Below are positions 29,699-37,216 of a DNA stretch of 64,000 nt, piece after piece. This stretch comes from a virus: the IMG/VR virus record IMGVR_UViG_3300042468_000945, positions 54,099 through 118,098 of that record; one strand, 5' to 3'. Under the pieces are notes generated by a model. It was not told the origin of the DNA. It did not search any database and saw nothing but the letters and a program-made list of their open reading frames with translations. The translations under genes and the position numbers were made by a program. Position 1 is the first letter of the stretch; each line of letters starts with the position of its first letter.

Positions 29699-30210
29699 TA
29701 TTTCTTATACTGGAAACTCCCACCATGCTTCATAAATGCTTCTGGGTGGGCTTCATTTTTTATTTTATTTTCTGTGTTTTGAACAGCCGCACTTAATTCA
29801 GTATTCTCTTCTACCCTAATAAAACTTTCTTCCACAGTCTTACCAGTCATGTTTTCAAACACAATCTTACCTAATAGAAGGCACTTCATTCTATCAGTTG
29901 GGTCACAATTTCTTAAATATGTTGGTGTTATACCTGACAAAACTGAAATTGCAGCTGCTTCGTATAATCCGTCTTCATGTGTTAACCAGTTAGATGTCTC
30001 TGTTATTATGTATCTTTCTGGGTCGCTACCTGATCTTAAATGAATTAATTCTAGTAATCTAAGACACGTACCTTGTAATTCATTTGAACTGTAATCTGCA
30101 ACACAACTTGAAAGAATATATTCTTCTGCTTCGTATTGTGTTGCTTTACTGGCTACAGCTAATTGCTCCCCCTGTGTTAATCCCCTAAAAACGTATTTTT
30201 TAGGTTGCAT
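29698..30210 (-). CDS. Putative tail assembly chaperone-like protein
   Basis: A 170-residue protein from the ATG at 30208-30210, which has AGGA six bases upstream. The open frame extends to a TTG at 30384, but that codon lies inside a terminator hairpin and residues before about 40 look non-coding. The stretch just before the ATG (RWFDVTLKGPD) still looks protein-like, so a non-ATG start a little upstream is possible. The sequence has KKYVFRGLTQGEQLAVASK and an acidic helical core with several Cys, similar in style to tail chaperones encoded before tape-measure genes. It directly precedes the 2062-residue gene. The role comes from position. Confidence 0.55.
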   Translation of the reverse strand: MQPKKYVFRGLTQGEQLAVASKATQYEAEEYILSSCVADYSSNELQGTCLRLLELIHLRSGSDPERYIITETSNWLTHEDGLYEAAAISVLSGITPTYLRNCDPTDRMKCLLLGKIVFENMTGKTVEESFIRVEENTELSAAVQNTENKIKNEAHPEAFMKHGGSFQYKK

Positions 30211-30356
30211 GTCTGGTCCTTTCAAGGTAACATCAAACCACCTAAAATTCCTATCTAGTTCGGATGTTTGCTTATTTAAACATAATTGTAGTAATGTCTT
30301 AATACTTTCTAACAGTTTCAATAGTGCTTTCAATTTAATATCCAAATATGGTTTTA

Positions 30357-30387
30357 TAATAAAAAGGGTTGCAGTAATTTGCAACCC
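30357..30387 (-). terminator. Rho-independent terminator
   Basis: On the minus strand GGGTTGC, an 8-base loop and GCAACCC form a perfect 7-bp stem, followed by TTTTTATTATA. It lies 26 bp after the stop of the 228-residue chaperone-like gene, so it ends that transcript or limits read-through into the giant gene. Confidence 0.85.
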
Positions 30388-30413
30388 ACATTACTTACTG
30401 TAAGTTGTAAGAA

Positions 30414-31100
30414 TTAAAGTTCTGTGCAGATACCTTCAGCATCCCAACCTGAAATATCAGATACACAAGAGTGGAGAGTTTGAATCCATCCAGCAGGAAG
30501 GTCAGCCCAAGGTACTTCATCAGGCCACATAGTCACCGCTTTTGTAATTGCCAATTGGTCGTCAATAGCTTGTGCAGATACTTGAACGTCTGTTCTTGTC
30601 ATTGGTCTAACAACAAATACACATGTTTCTACAATAATCTTGAAGAGTGGGAATGACGTTGTTTTTCTTAACTCAGTTATCTGTTCATCAGTGATATCAC
30701 CCCAATAATGGTATGGTTGAATCATTTGGGTTCTGGTTGATGGAGCTAGGATTCTATCATTAATATCAACGTCAAGGAAACCTGATTTTTCTTGAATGAC
30801 TTTAGTACAAGAAGGAATAACCCCAATAGGTAAACCAAACTTTTCTTCAATGGTTAATTTTGGCCACAATACACACCTATCAAAGAGTGCTTGGTTAATC
30901 TCATCTACAAATGTAGTAATACGATTCTTCTTACAATTCTCCAACAATTCAAGAATAAAGTGATAGGTTTCCCTGTCAACAACCTTGAAAATCATCTCGT
31001 CACCAGTACCTGCCCACGCCCATTTAAGTAGTGGAACACCAGGATTTGAAAGTTTCAATTCTTTTATTGTTTGTTCGTCTGCTTTACCTTTACCTAACAT
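30414..31100 (-). CDS. Putative tail/baseplate assembly protein
   Basis: A 228-residue protein. FDRCVLWPKLTIEEKFGLPIG followed by a CTKVIQEKSGF helix, and later AVTMWPDEVPWADLPAGW, resemble the short domain of myovirus tail or baseplate-hub assembly chaperones. It sits between the third tube-like gene and the giant tape-measure-position gene, exactly where chaperones are found. It has a ribosome-binding site (ATAGGATAAAAT before ATG) and is followed by a terminator. The family is suggested by pattern and order, not proven. Confidence 0.6.
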   Translation of the reverse strand: MLGKGKADEQTIKELKLSNPGVPLLKWAWAGTGDEMIFKVVDRETYHFILELLENCKKNRITTFVDEINQALFDRCVLWPKLTIEEKFGLPIGVIPSCTKVIQEKSGFLDVDINDRILAPSTRTQMIQPYHYWGDITDEQITELRKTTSFPLFKIIVETCVFVVRPMTRTDVQVSAQAIDDQLAITKAVTMWPDEVPWADLPAGWIQTLHSCVSDISGWDAEGICTEL

Positions 31101-31103
31101 ATT

Positions 31104-31937
31104 TTATCCTATAAATAAATCTTCTAATTTAATAATCTGAATGTTTTTAGCTTGGAAAGTATAAGTTTCCATCAATGCTCTACCATCATCTGAAATTACT
31201 TTACTAATTCCACCAAGACTAACACCTACAAGTTTTAATCCGCTTGCAATTTTAGTGTCTGCTTTTGGGTCGTTAGTTGTAGTTGCATCACTTACTAGTG
31301 TATCACTACCTGTAAATCTTAATACTTGTTCACTTTTTATTTGTGAACCATAAATAATATTTAAATCAAAACCACCTAAAGTTGTCTCTAACATACCTGA
31401 ATTGTTGGATATGTTTGCTTGACTGTTAGGGGTAGATGTTTGTAATTCCCTATCATTAACTGTTTTAATAATGTCTGAGAGGAGTTTGCCTTTATATTTA
31501 CCTGCTTTAATGTCTGCTTTAATTGTATCATCATAATTAAAAGCACCATATTCAGTCAATACAGCAGGAATGGGGGAATTAACCTCACTATCTCTTGATG
31601 CAGGTAACCAATTATCCTCTTTCTTTAAGGCATCAAGTAAAGAAAAAAGATAACCATCTCTCTTAAAGTTAAGGGTTAACTCACCAGCAACTATTCTTTG
31701 TCCGTGAATAATTCTATTTGCTACATGACTTGCATAATTATACAGTGGTCTTATTGGTTCTAGAATTTGATATGAGACTTGTACAGCTTCTTCTAGCCTA
31801 ATATTATTAGCATAAACGTTTACATCTAAACCAGACCAGTAAGTAGAATTATAACTATCAACGACTCTCCACCTTTCTTCACTGTTGTAAGATAATCCAC
31901 CCCTCACATTCAATGAGTCTCTATTGGTTTCTTCCAT
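31104..31937 (-). CDS. Tail-tube-like protein, third paralogue
   Basis: A 277-residue protein resembling the main tube protein encoded at 33653-34456. It shares a DVNVYANNIRLEEAVQVSY-type strand pair and the GQRIVAGELTLNF motif that corresponds to GKRVVVGSMVLQQF there. The C-terminal half (KIASGLKLVGVSLGGISKVIS, then AKNIQI) mirrors the closing strands of tube proteins. Tube proteins polymerise as rings inside the sheath; extra copies often form tail-tip or initiator rings, which is a likely job here. It ends 3 bp before the chaperone-like gene. Confidence 0.65.
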   Translation of the reverse strand: MEETNRDSLNVRGGLSYNSEERWRVVDSYNSTYWSGLDVNVYANNIRLEEAVQVSYQILEPIRPLYNYASHVANRIIHGQRIVAGELTLNFKRDGYLFSLLDALKKEDNWLPASRDSEVNSPIPAVLTEYGAFNYDDTIKADIKAGKYKGKLLSDIIKTVNDRELQTSTPNSQANISNNSGMLETTLGGFDLNIIYGSQIKSEQVLRFTGSDTLVSDATTTNDPKADTKIASGLKLVGVSLGGISKVISDDGRALMETYTFQAKNIQIIKLEDLFIG

Positions 31938-31939
31938 GT

Positions 31940-33598
31940 TTACGCCTCTCCTGTATTAGTATTTGATATGGTACTTATAATATCCTCATTGTACAAGAAA
32001 ATGCTCTCAGCATCTTGAGCTAAGAAATCAAACCCAGCAGAACTTGTGTTTACGGAGTTTTTATTCTGTTTCTTTATATAAGTACCAGACCTTGCACCAT
32101 TGTCTTCATATTTAAGTCCGCTATTGCTTATTAAAAGGTAAGGATTAGGAATAAATTCAGTTGAACCGTCAAGGTCACCTCTTGTTGACTGGGTAGTGCC
32201 AGATCCTCCGCTACTCCTTGCACCTAGTCTGTCGTCTGGTACTACTATAATACCCCCACCGCCGCCACCGCCTCCTCCACCTCCACCACCGCTTGGTGGT
32301 GGTGTGTTTGGTTGTGGTGTTACTGGTGCGTTAGGTACAAGAGCATCACAATCAGTCACAACTCCATCTATAATAGCAAACTTATTGTGGTTCCATATAT
32401 CACCACTAAGATAAGCATGGCTTGGACCTTTTAATGTTATATTTACAACACTACCATACCCATCATCAACAATATCAAGAATTTGAATTGGATTAAAGTC
32501 TTTATCCAACAGAAAGTCCCCAATATGTAGTTCACTTAATAGCTTGTATTTGTCACAATCATCTTTACTAACACAAAATCTGTGGGTTTTGGTGCATTTA
32601 ATTATGCCATTGTTTGTGTAAACTCTGTATACTTTTTGGTTTGCAGCATGTTTAATGTGGGTGATTTCTTCTTCACCAAACCATGAATCAACAAACTCAC
32701 CAACAACTAAATCTTCTACTTTCTTACGTCCATTTTTTGTAGGTACTTCAGATCCATATCTTAAACAATTAATACAAGTTAGACCTAAATCTCCTGAGTC
32801 TGGAACCTCTTCTGGAGGTATGATAGGTGGGGTGTTTGGACTAGTTCCACCTCCACTTAAACCAGAATCAACCCCAGTTAAGTCACCACTAACAGCACCA
32901 ACTAAAGCCGCAATAATGGTGTTGGTTAAAATAATAGAAGGAAGTGTACCCACCACTTTATCAGCAGTAGCTTGTACTTTGCTTGTCGTTGTTTTACTAT
33001 AAACATCAAACCCAGACAAGTCTTGTATTTCAGATATGGCTTCTGCCATAAAGCTAAAAGTTTCATTAAGCACAATATTATCTGTACTTACACTCTTAGC
33101 AGAGTCCAGGATGTGTATCCCTCTAATATGGAAATAAGCGTTATCTCCTTTTATTTGGCTACTTTCAAATAAAACCAATAGATCAAAAGGAGGCAATTCA
33201 TCAGGCAGAATTGTGTAGGATTGGAAAGCATTCCCCATCCATGCAGCGTATTCTCTTATGAGTGGTGCAAATGGGTTTTCATTAATAAACGAAAATGCAA
33301 TGGAACCAGCAACCATTCTATGCCCTTTAGTTGTGGCTCTAATACCTCTTCTACCAAGACTAACTACAGGGTATTTATCTCTGTGAGTAGATATAGAAAG
33401 AAGAGATACGTTATGTAAATCTATTTGGGCTAATTTTGAATTTTGTGCTTGCTTTGAATAAGGAATCAAAGCAGTAATCTTCATATTGGCAAAAGAGTAA
33501 TTCTTTGCTCGTTGCCAGGATACGGGTGGGTTAGAACCTTTAGTCCATACAAATCCACCACCGGTGTTGTCACCAACATTTAGAAGATTACCTGTCAT
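31940..33598 (-). CDS. Tail-tube-like protein with an internal Hint (intein-like) domain
   Basis: A 552-residue protein. Residues 35-200 match the tube fold of its neighbours, including KGHRMVAGSIAFSF and IRGIHILDSAKS. A Pro/Gly linker follows, then a Hint domain (278-405) with C278, the TKTH block at 336-339 and the C-terminal HN (404-405). The residue after it is Lys, not Cys/Ser/Thr, so normal splicing is not expected. Next come a Pro-rich stretch, a run of 13 Gly and a short C-terminal domain (about 480-552). Self-cleavage may detach the C-terminal part after assembly (inference). It lies in tandem between two other tube-like genes. Confidence 0.8.
   Translation of the reverse strand: MTGNLLNVGDNTGGGFVWTKGSNPPVSWQRAKNYSFANMKITALIPYSKQAQNSKLAQIDLHNVSLLSISTHRDKYPVVSLGRRGIRATTKGHRMVAGSIAFSFINENPFAPLIREYAAWMGNAFQSYTILPDELPPFDLLVLFESSQIKGDNAYFHIRGIHILDSAKSVSTDNIVLNETFSFMAEAISEIQDLSGFDVYSKTTTSKVQATADKVVGTLPSIILTNTIIAALVGAVSGDLTGVDSGLSGGGTSPNTPPIIPPEEVPDSGDLGLTCINCLRYGSEVPTKNGRKKVEDLVVGEFVDSWFGEEEITHIKHAANQKVYRVYTNNGIIKCTKTHRFCVSKDDCDKYKLLSELHIGDFLLDKDFNPIQILDIVDDGYGSVVNITLKGPSHAYLSGDIWNHNKFAIIDGVVTDCDALVPNAPVTPQPNTPPPSGGGGGGGGGGGGGIIVVPDDRLGARSSGGSGTTQSTRGDLDGSTEFIPNPYLLISNSGLKYEDNGARSGTYIKKQNKNSVNTSSAGFDFLAQDAESIFLYNEDIISTISNTNTGEA
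32384..32767 (-). other. Hint/intein-like domain inside the tube-like protein
   Basis: Encodes residues 278-405: C278-LRYGSEVPTKNG (block A), CTKTHRF (block B), VVNITLKGPSHAYLSGD (block F) and IWNHN (block G). No homing endonuclease is present (128 residues). The +1 residue is Lys, as in bacterial intein-like domains that cleave rather than splice. Confidence 0.85.
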
Positions 33599-33614
33599 AC
33601 AAATTCAAATAGTA

Positions 33615-33638
33615 CCTGGGTGGAGATTTCCACCCAGG
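33615..33638 (-). terminator. Strong hairpin after the tail tube gene
   Basis: A perfect 10-bp stem CCTGGGTGGA/TCCACCCAGG with a 4-base loop, 15 bp past the tube gene stop. On the minus strand it is followed by TACTATTTG, a weak U-tract. It probably acts as a partial terminator or 3'-end stabiliser that keeps tube mRNA above its downstream paralogues. Confidence 0.7.
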
Positions 33639-33652
33639 ATTTTGTTTAACTA

Positions 33653-34456
33653 TTATCTATTAATAGTTTCAATAGCTGTCCAAGGAGTGACAGCAAGAGC
33701 TACAAAAGCCATACCGACAGAGTTACCCATGTCGTTTTGGCTGTAACCGCCAGTTTCTTGAGTAATTTGAATACCGTGAAGCAGACAACGAGCAGCAGCA
33801 CCAGACTTGTTCACACCAACTAACGCAATGTCAAATGGAGGAATTTGGTCAGAATACATAACCTTCGTATCTCGTACAAACCTAGCAGCATCAATAATTT
33901 GATCTCTAAGTTGGTCTTGTTGATCTTGAGCACTTAGACCTCTGAAGTTAGACAAGTTACCAAGGTTGTTTGCATCAGTATTGCTGAAGCTTGATGTAAC
34001 ACCCAAAGGATTTGATCCCCTTGTATTTGCTGTGTTTACATTTCCATTAGCAAGATTGACTCCATTAGTAGGTGCTCCCGATGAGAGGTTCCACAAGTCG
34101 CCAATTGTACCGATGTCTAAACCATTCACTTTATTGTGAAGTTTAAATACTTGTTGAAGCAATGCGTGTCTTGCAAATTGTTGCAAAACCATAGAACCAA
34201 CTACAACACGCTTACCTTGAGTAAAGGCAACTGGGTCTCTTCGACCCATGACGTGGTTACTAACTGTTTCTGTTTGAATTGTCCAAGATACTGCTTCAAC
34301 GTTACCAACCTTGATTTCGTTGAAGTATACTTGTAGGTCATGACCTGAGAAAGTTGAATCAGCAAAATCCGCAACGCTGAATGCATCTCTAACAGGCTTA
34401 TAGTTCGCACTCTGCGGACTGTATGCGGTTCTTTGAAAAGGGTTTGTTCTAGCCAT
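33653..34456 (-). CDS. Major tail tube protein
   Basis: A 267-residue protein directly after the sheath gene, the standard place for the tube gene in contractile phages. The pattern of paired strands (HDLQVYFNEIKVGNVEAVSW, GKRVVVGSMVLQQF, PPFDIALVGVNKSG, LLHGIQITQETGGYSQNDM) fits the tube fold that stacks as hexameric rings. A loop of Asn/Gly/Ser (residues about 100-170) lies in the middle. A good Shine-Dalgarno (AATAGGAAAATA) precedes the ATG and a strong hairpin follows the stop, both consistent with high expression. Confidence 0.85.
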   Translation of the reverse strand: MARTNPFQRTAYSPQSANYKPVRDAFSVADFADSTFSGHDLQVYFNEIKVGNVEAVSWTIQTETVSNHVMGRRDPVAFTQGKRVVVGSMVLQQFARHALLQQVFKLHNKVNGLDIGTIGDLWNLSSGAPTNGVNLANGNVNTANTRGSNPLGVTSSFSNTDANNLGNLSNFRGLSAQDQQDQLRDQIIDAARFVRDTKVMYSDQIPPFDIALVGVNKSGAAARCLLHGIQITQETGGYSQNDMGNSVGMAFVALAVTPWTAIETINR

Positions 34457-34478
34457 TTTTATATTTTCCTATTATAGA

Positions 34479-36233
34479 TTAGTCAACTTGTCTCACTGAA
34501 ACATTCAACTTAATTTGTCTAATCGCACTAGAAAGAGCAAGTTCTAACAACACAGTTACGATACCTAATGCTGCTTCGGTTCCAGCCATTTCAATGCTGA
34601 AGTCGTATCCTTCTCCTCTACTACCTCTAAGACCACCAGACAATGCGTATCCAGCCAAGACGTTTTCCACCTTAGCTTCCATAGCTGCCTGAGTTCCATA
34701 ACCCAAAGTCTGTCCAATGAACGGTCTAAGAGCAACTTGAATGTCCTTTTGAATAGATGCACACATATTCATTTGCTGATAATTTCTGAAGAAATCATCT
34801 CTAGCAGATGCAGTAACATCATCATTGATAACCAAAGGTCCAAGAGGACTGATTTGGTCTCTGACGAGTACAACGTATGCTCCACCACCGCTGACATTGT
34901 TATTAAGGTCAGCACCTACTCCATTACCTAACAACACAGCAGTGCTTTGTGGGAATGGTCTAGTATAACCTTTAATACCTGGCAGGGTTCTTTGAGTTGT
35001 TGATTGCTCAGGTGGAATAGTAGTCAAGAATGCAGCGTAAGATACGTGTGGTTGGTAGTTGTAATCTCCGCCCATGTCTGGGTGATTGTAGATTACGTCT
35101 GGACCAGCAACAACAGATACGTTACTGAAGACATCTTTAAGAGTGCCATTAGTACCAGATCGAGTTCTTCCAGTAGCAAGAATAGGACCAGCTTTAATCC
35201 ACTTAGATGCTTGTCGGTAATATCCGTATGATGTTGCTAACAACGAATCATTAGCGTAAGTAATGATATCAGCATTATCTCTAAGAGGATTGCTTCTAGT
35301 AGCCATAACTCCATGACATTGTGTTTGCTCTGAGCTTACAGCATCAATGAAGTCAGCAAAGTCATTAAGCAGGGATGTTGAAGTTGCGTTTCCACCAGCA
35401 GTTACCTGGTCATCAACGTGAACACCTGTCAATACAGCTACATCAAATGGGTATCTACTATCTCTAATTGATTGGAATGTTCCAGTCGTTGCGTTAACAA
35501 GTCCGAGAGCATAATCAAACAGACCACTTCCAGATGTTGTAAAGTGTTCAGGACCATAAGTTTCGCCTCTTGCAAAGCAACCATTAGTACCACCTGTAAA
35601 GTTAGCTGTACCAGAAGTTGCAGCATAGATTGAGGACAATGTAGAAGCAAGATATGGATTTACAGTAGCAGAAGTATCATTAAAATCAATACTCTTATTT
35701 GCAAAGTTTGTATTGACTCGAATAATAAATTCGCCTAATGTAGTACCACTTGCGCTACCTGTAAGGACTAGGTTACCACCCTTTGTTAAAGGTTGGGTCA
35801 AGGTAAAGGTATAAAGGTCACCTACAATACCTAGAGATACAGATTGGGTATTGTAGATTCGTCCTGGGTTTCTAGCAACACCTGTTAAGTATCCACCACC
35901 ACCCAAAGTTACAGTTGCTTTGGTTCCTGATGCTCTAACAGCAACAATGTCCCGCGCACCAGCAGCAATTGCTTGTGCAATAGCTAATGGCAGAGTACTT
36001 CCAGCATACTTGTTAGATTCAGTGCCTGTAGTCGGGTCTAGGTAGCCCTTACTATAATTTGCAGGTCCGAATACTCGTTCTGCTTGTGTTCCGTCAGTGA
36101 TACGAACAGGACTATTTAAAGGACCATCCTGTGCTGTACCGATAATAAGTAAAGTGTTTGTTGAAGGACCTTCAACAATTTGCTTTATCTTCCCTCCAAA
36201 AAGTGAAGAGGTAAATCCAGTTCTTATTGCCAT
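34479..36233 (-). CDS. Tail sheath protein (main)
   Basis: A 584-residue contractile sheath subunit. The N-terminus has the family signature LLIIGTAQDGPLN followed by a VFGPANY turn and SGSTLPLAIAQAIAAGARDIVAVRASG. The C-terminus has the conserved RLIRDG-like part, an SLRGSRGEGYDFS segment and a final VTVLLELALSSAIRQIKLNVS strand-helix that donates the intersubunit handshake strand. It follows a clear AGGAG ribosome-binding site 6 bases before the ATG and a CTCTATT element. It polymerises around the tube and contracts during infection. Confidence 0.93.
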   Translation of the reverse strand: MAIRTGFTSSLFGGKIKQIVEGPSTNTLLIIGTAQDGPLNSPVRITDGTQAERVFGPANYSKGYLDPTTGTESNKYAGSTLPLAIAQAIAAGARDIVAVRASGTKATVTLGGGGYLTGVARNPGRIYNTQSVSLGIVGDLYTFTLTQPLTKGGNLVLTGSASGTTLGEFIIRVNTNFANKSIDFNDTSATVNPYLASTLSSIYAATSGTANFTGGTNGCFARGETYGPEHFTTSGSGLFDYALGLVNATTGTFQSIRDSRYPFDVAVLTGVHVDDQVTAGGNATSTSLLNDFADFIDAVSSEQTQCHGVMATRSNPLRDNADIITYANDSLLATSYGYYRQASKWIKAGPILATGRTRSGTNGTLKDVFSNVSVVAGPDVIYNHPDMGGDYNYQPHVSYAAFLTTIPPEQSTTQRTLPGIKGYTRPFPQSTAVLLGNGVGADLNNNVSGGGAYVVLVRDQISPLGPLVINDDVTASARDDFFRNYQQMNMCASIQKDIQVALRPFIGQTLGYGTQAAMEAKVENVLAGYALSGGLRGSRGEGYDFSIEMAGTEAALGIVTVLLELALSSAIRQIKLNVSVRQVD

Positions 36234-36272
36234 TTGTTATCTCCTAATTATTAATAGAGTGCTTTTTATTCC

Positions 36273-37190
36273 TTAAGTTTCTTCTTTTTTTATGGTTGTA
36301 GGATAATTTAAGTAACCATCCCTAATTGTTTGTGTTGTAGTTCCTGAGTAATAAGCATACTCAACAATGAAGCTTTCGTTTTCTTTGGGTGGTGCCCCAT
36401 ATTCTCTAAGCCATTTAAGACTTTTGATTGTGTTATCAGTTTCTAATACTTTTTGATAGTCTGCACCTTCGTATAGCTCAATAAGTACGGTAGAATTGGG
36501 TTTTCTCTTCCTTACGGAAAGTACTTCTGAGATTCTTTGGTTTGAGTTTCTTGTTGGTATTGTAAATAATGTGCTATTGCTATCTGGTTGAACTATAATG
36601 TCAGTAATGTCTTTCATTAATCCTAACCTTTTTTCTACTCTAATTTCTCGTAGTTCTGGAAGGATTACTTTGCGTCTAACAGGGAAGAGTAACTGAAATC
36701 TGCAAGTTCTAACTAGTAAATCATCAACTCTCTGCCAAGCATAGTGTGTGTCTTCGTATTGTTGTTCAAATGATAGTGATAAACCTTCAACTAGTCTTTG
36801 TAACTCACCTTCACAATCAATTACTGCATTTTCAAGGTCCCAGGCAATGTCATCAGCTTCATCACTAGAACTAGAGAAAACAGAAAACTCTAAGTGTATG
36901 GTGTGTTGTTGTTTGTGTTGTTCTACAACTTGTCCAAACTCATCAGAATGTAATTGTCTCTCAAAATTAGCTCCTCTTGCTTGGGCGGTCTTATTCTTAC
37001 CACCACCAGGAACTCTTTTAATTGTCTTATAAACTATGGTTGATTTATTTACGCTTTCTTTGGGATACGCATTAGAAAACCCAACATCGTATGTGTTTTT
37101 AAAATAATCCCCTATAAGCTCATAAATGTAACTACCAACTTTATAAGGATTAAAGTCGCTCCTATTGTCTGAATTACTATTTAAAAGCAT
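36273..37190 (-). CDS. Hypothetical neck/tail-completion protein
   Basis: A 305-residue protein between the two sheath genes. It is rich in beta and charged segments, with a KTIKRVPGGGKNK loop and DDLLVRTCRFQLLFPVRRKVILPELREI. The length and the place before the sheath suggest a tail terminator or connector, like T4 gp15/gp3-type proteins, but no motif proves this. A CTCTATTTG element precedes its start by 17 bp. Confidence 0.6.
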   Translation of the reverse strand: MLLNSNSDNRSDFNPYKVGSYIYELIGDYFKNTYDVGFSNAYPKESVNKSTIVYKTIKRVPGGGKNKTAQARGANFERQLHSDEFGQVVEQHKQQHTIHLEFSVFSSSSDEADDIAWDLENAVIDCEGELQRLVEGLSLSFEQQYEDTHYAWQRVDDLLVRTCRFQLLFPVRRKVILPELREIRVEKRLGLMKDITDIIVQPDSNSTLFTIPTRNSNQRISEVLSVRKRKPNSTVLIELYEGADYQKVLETDNTIKSLKWLREYGAPPKENESFIVEYAYYSGTTTQTIRDGYLNYPTTIKKEET

Positions 37191-37216
37191 ATTTAAACAT
37201 CTTTAACAAATAGAGA

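Noticed and set aside
30240-30290. Programmed +1 frameshift (ATG TTT AAA TAA) as the start of the chaperone-like gene
   Set aside because: The frame is possible, but there is no ribosome-binding site and no stimulatory element; kept only as an alternative.
32196-32414. Plus-strand frame coding a poly-proline protein
   Set aside because: It is the complement of the poly-glycine linker in the Hint-bearing tube protein.
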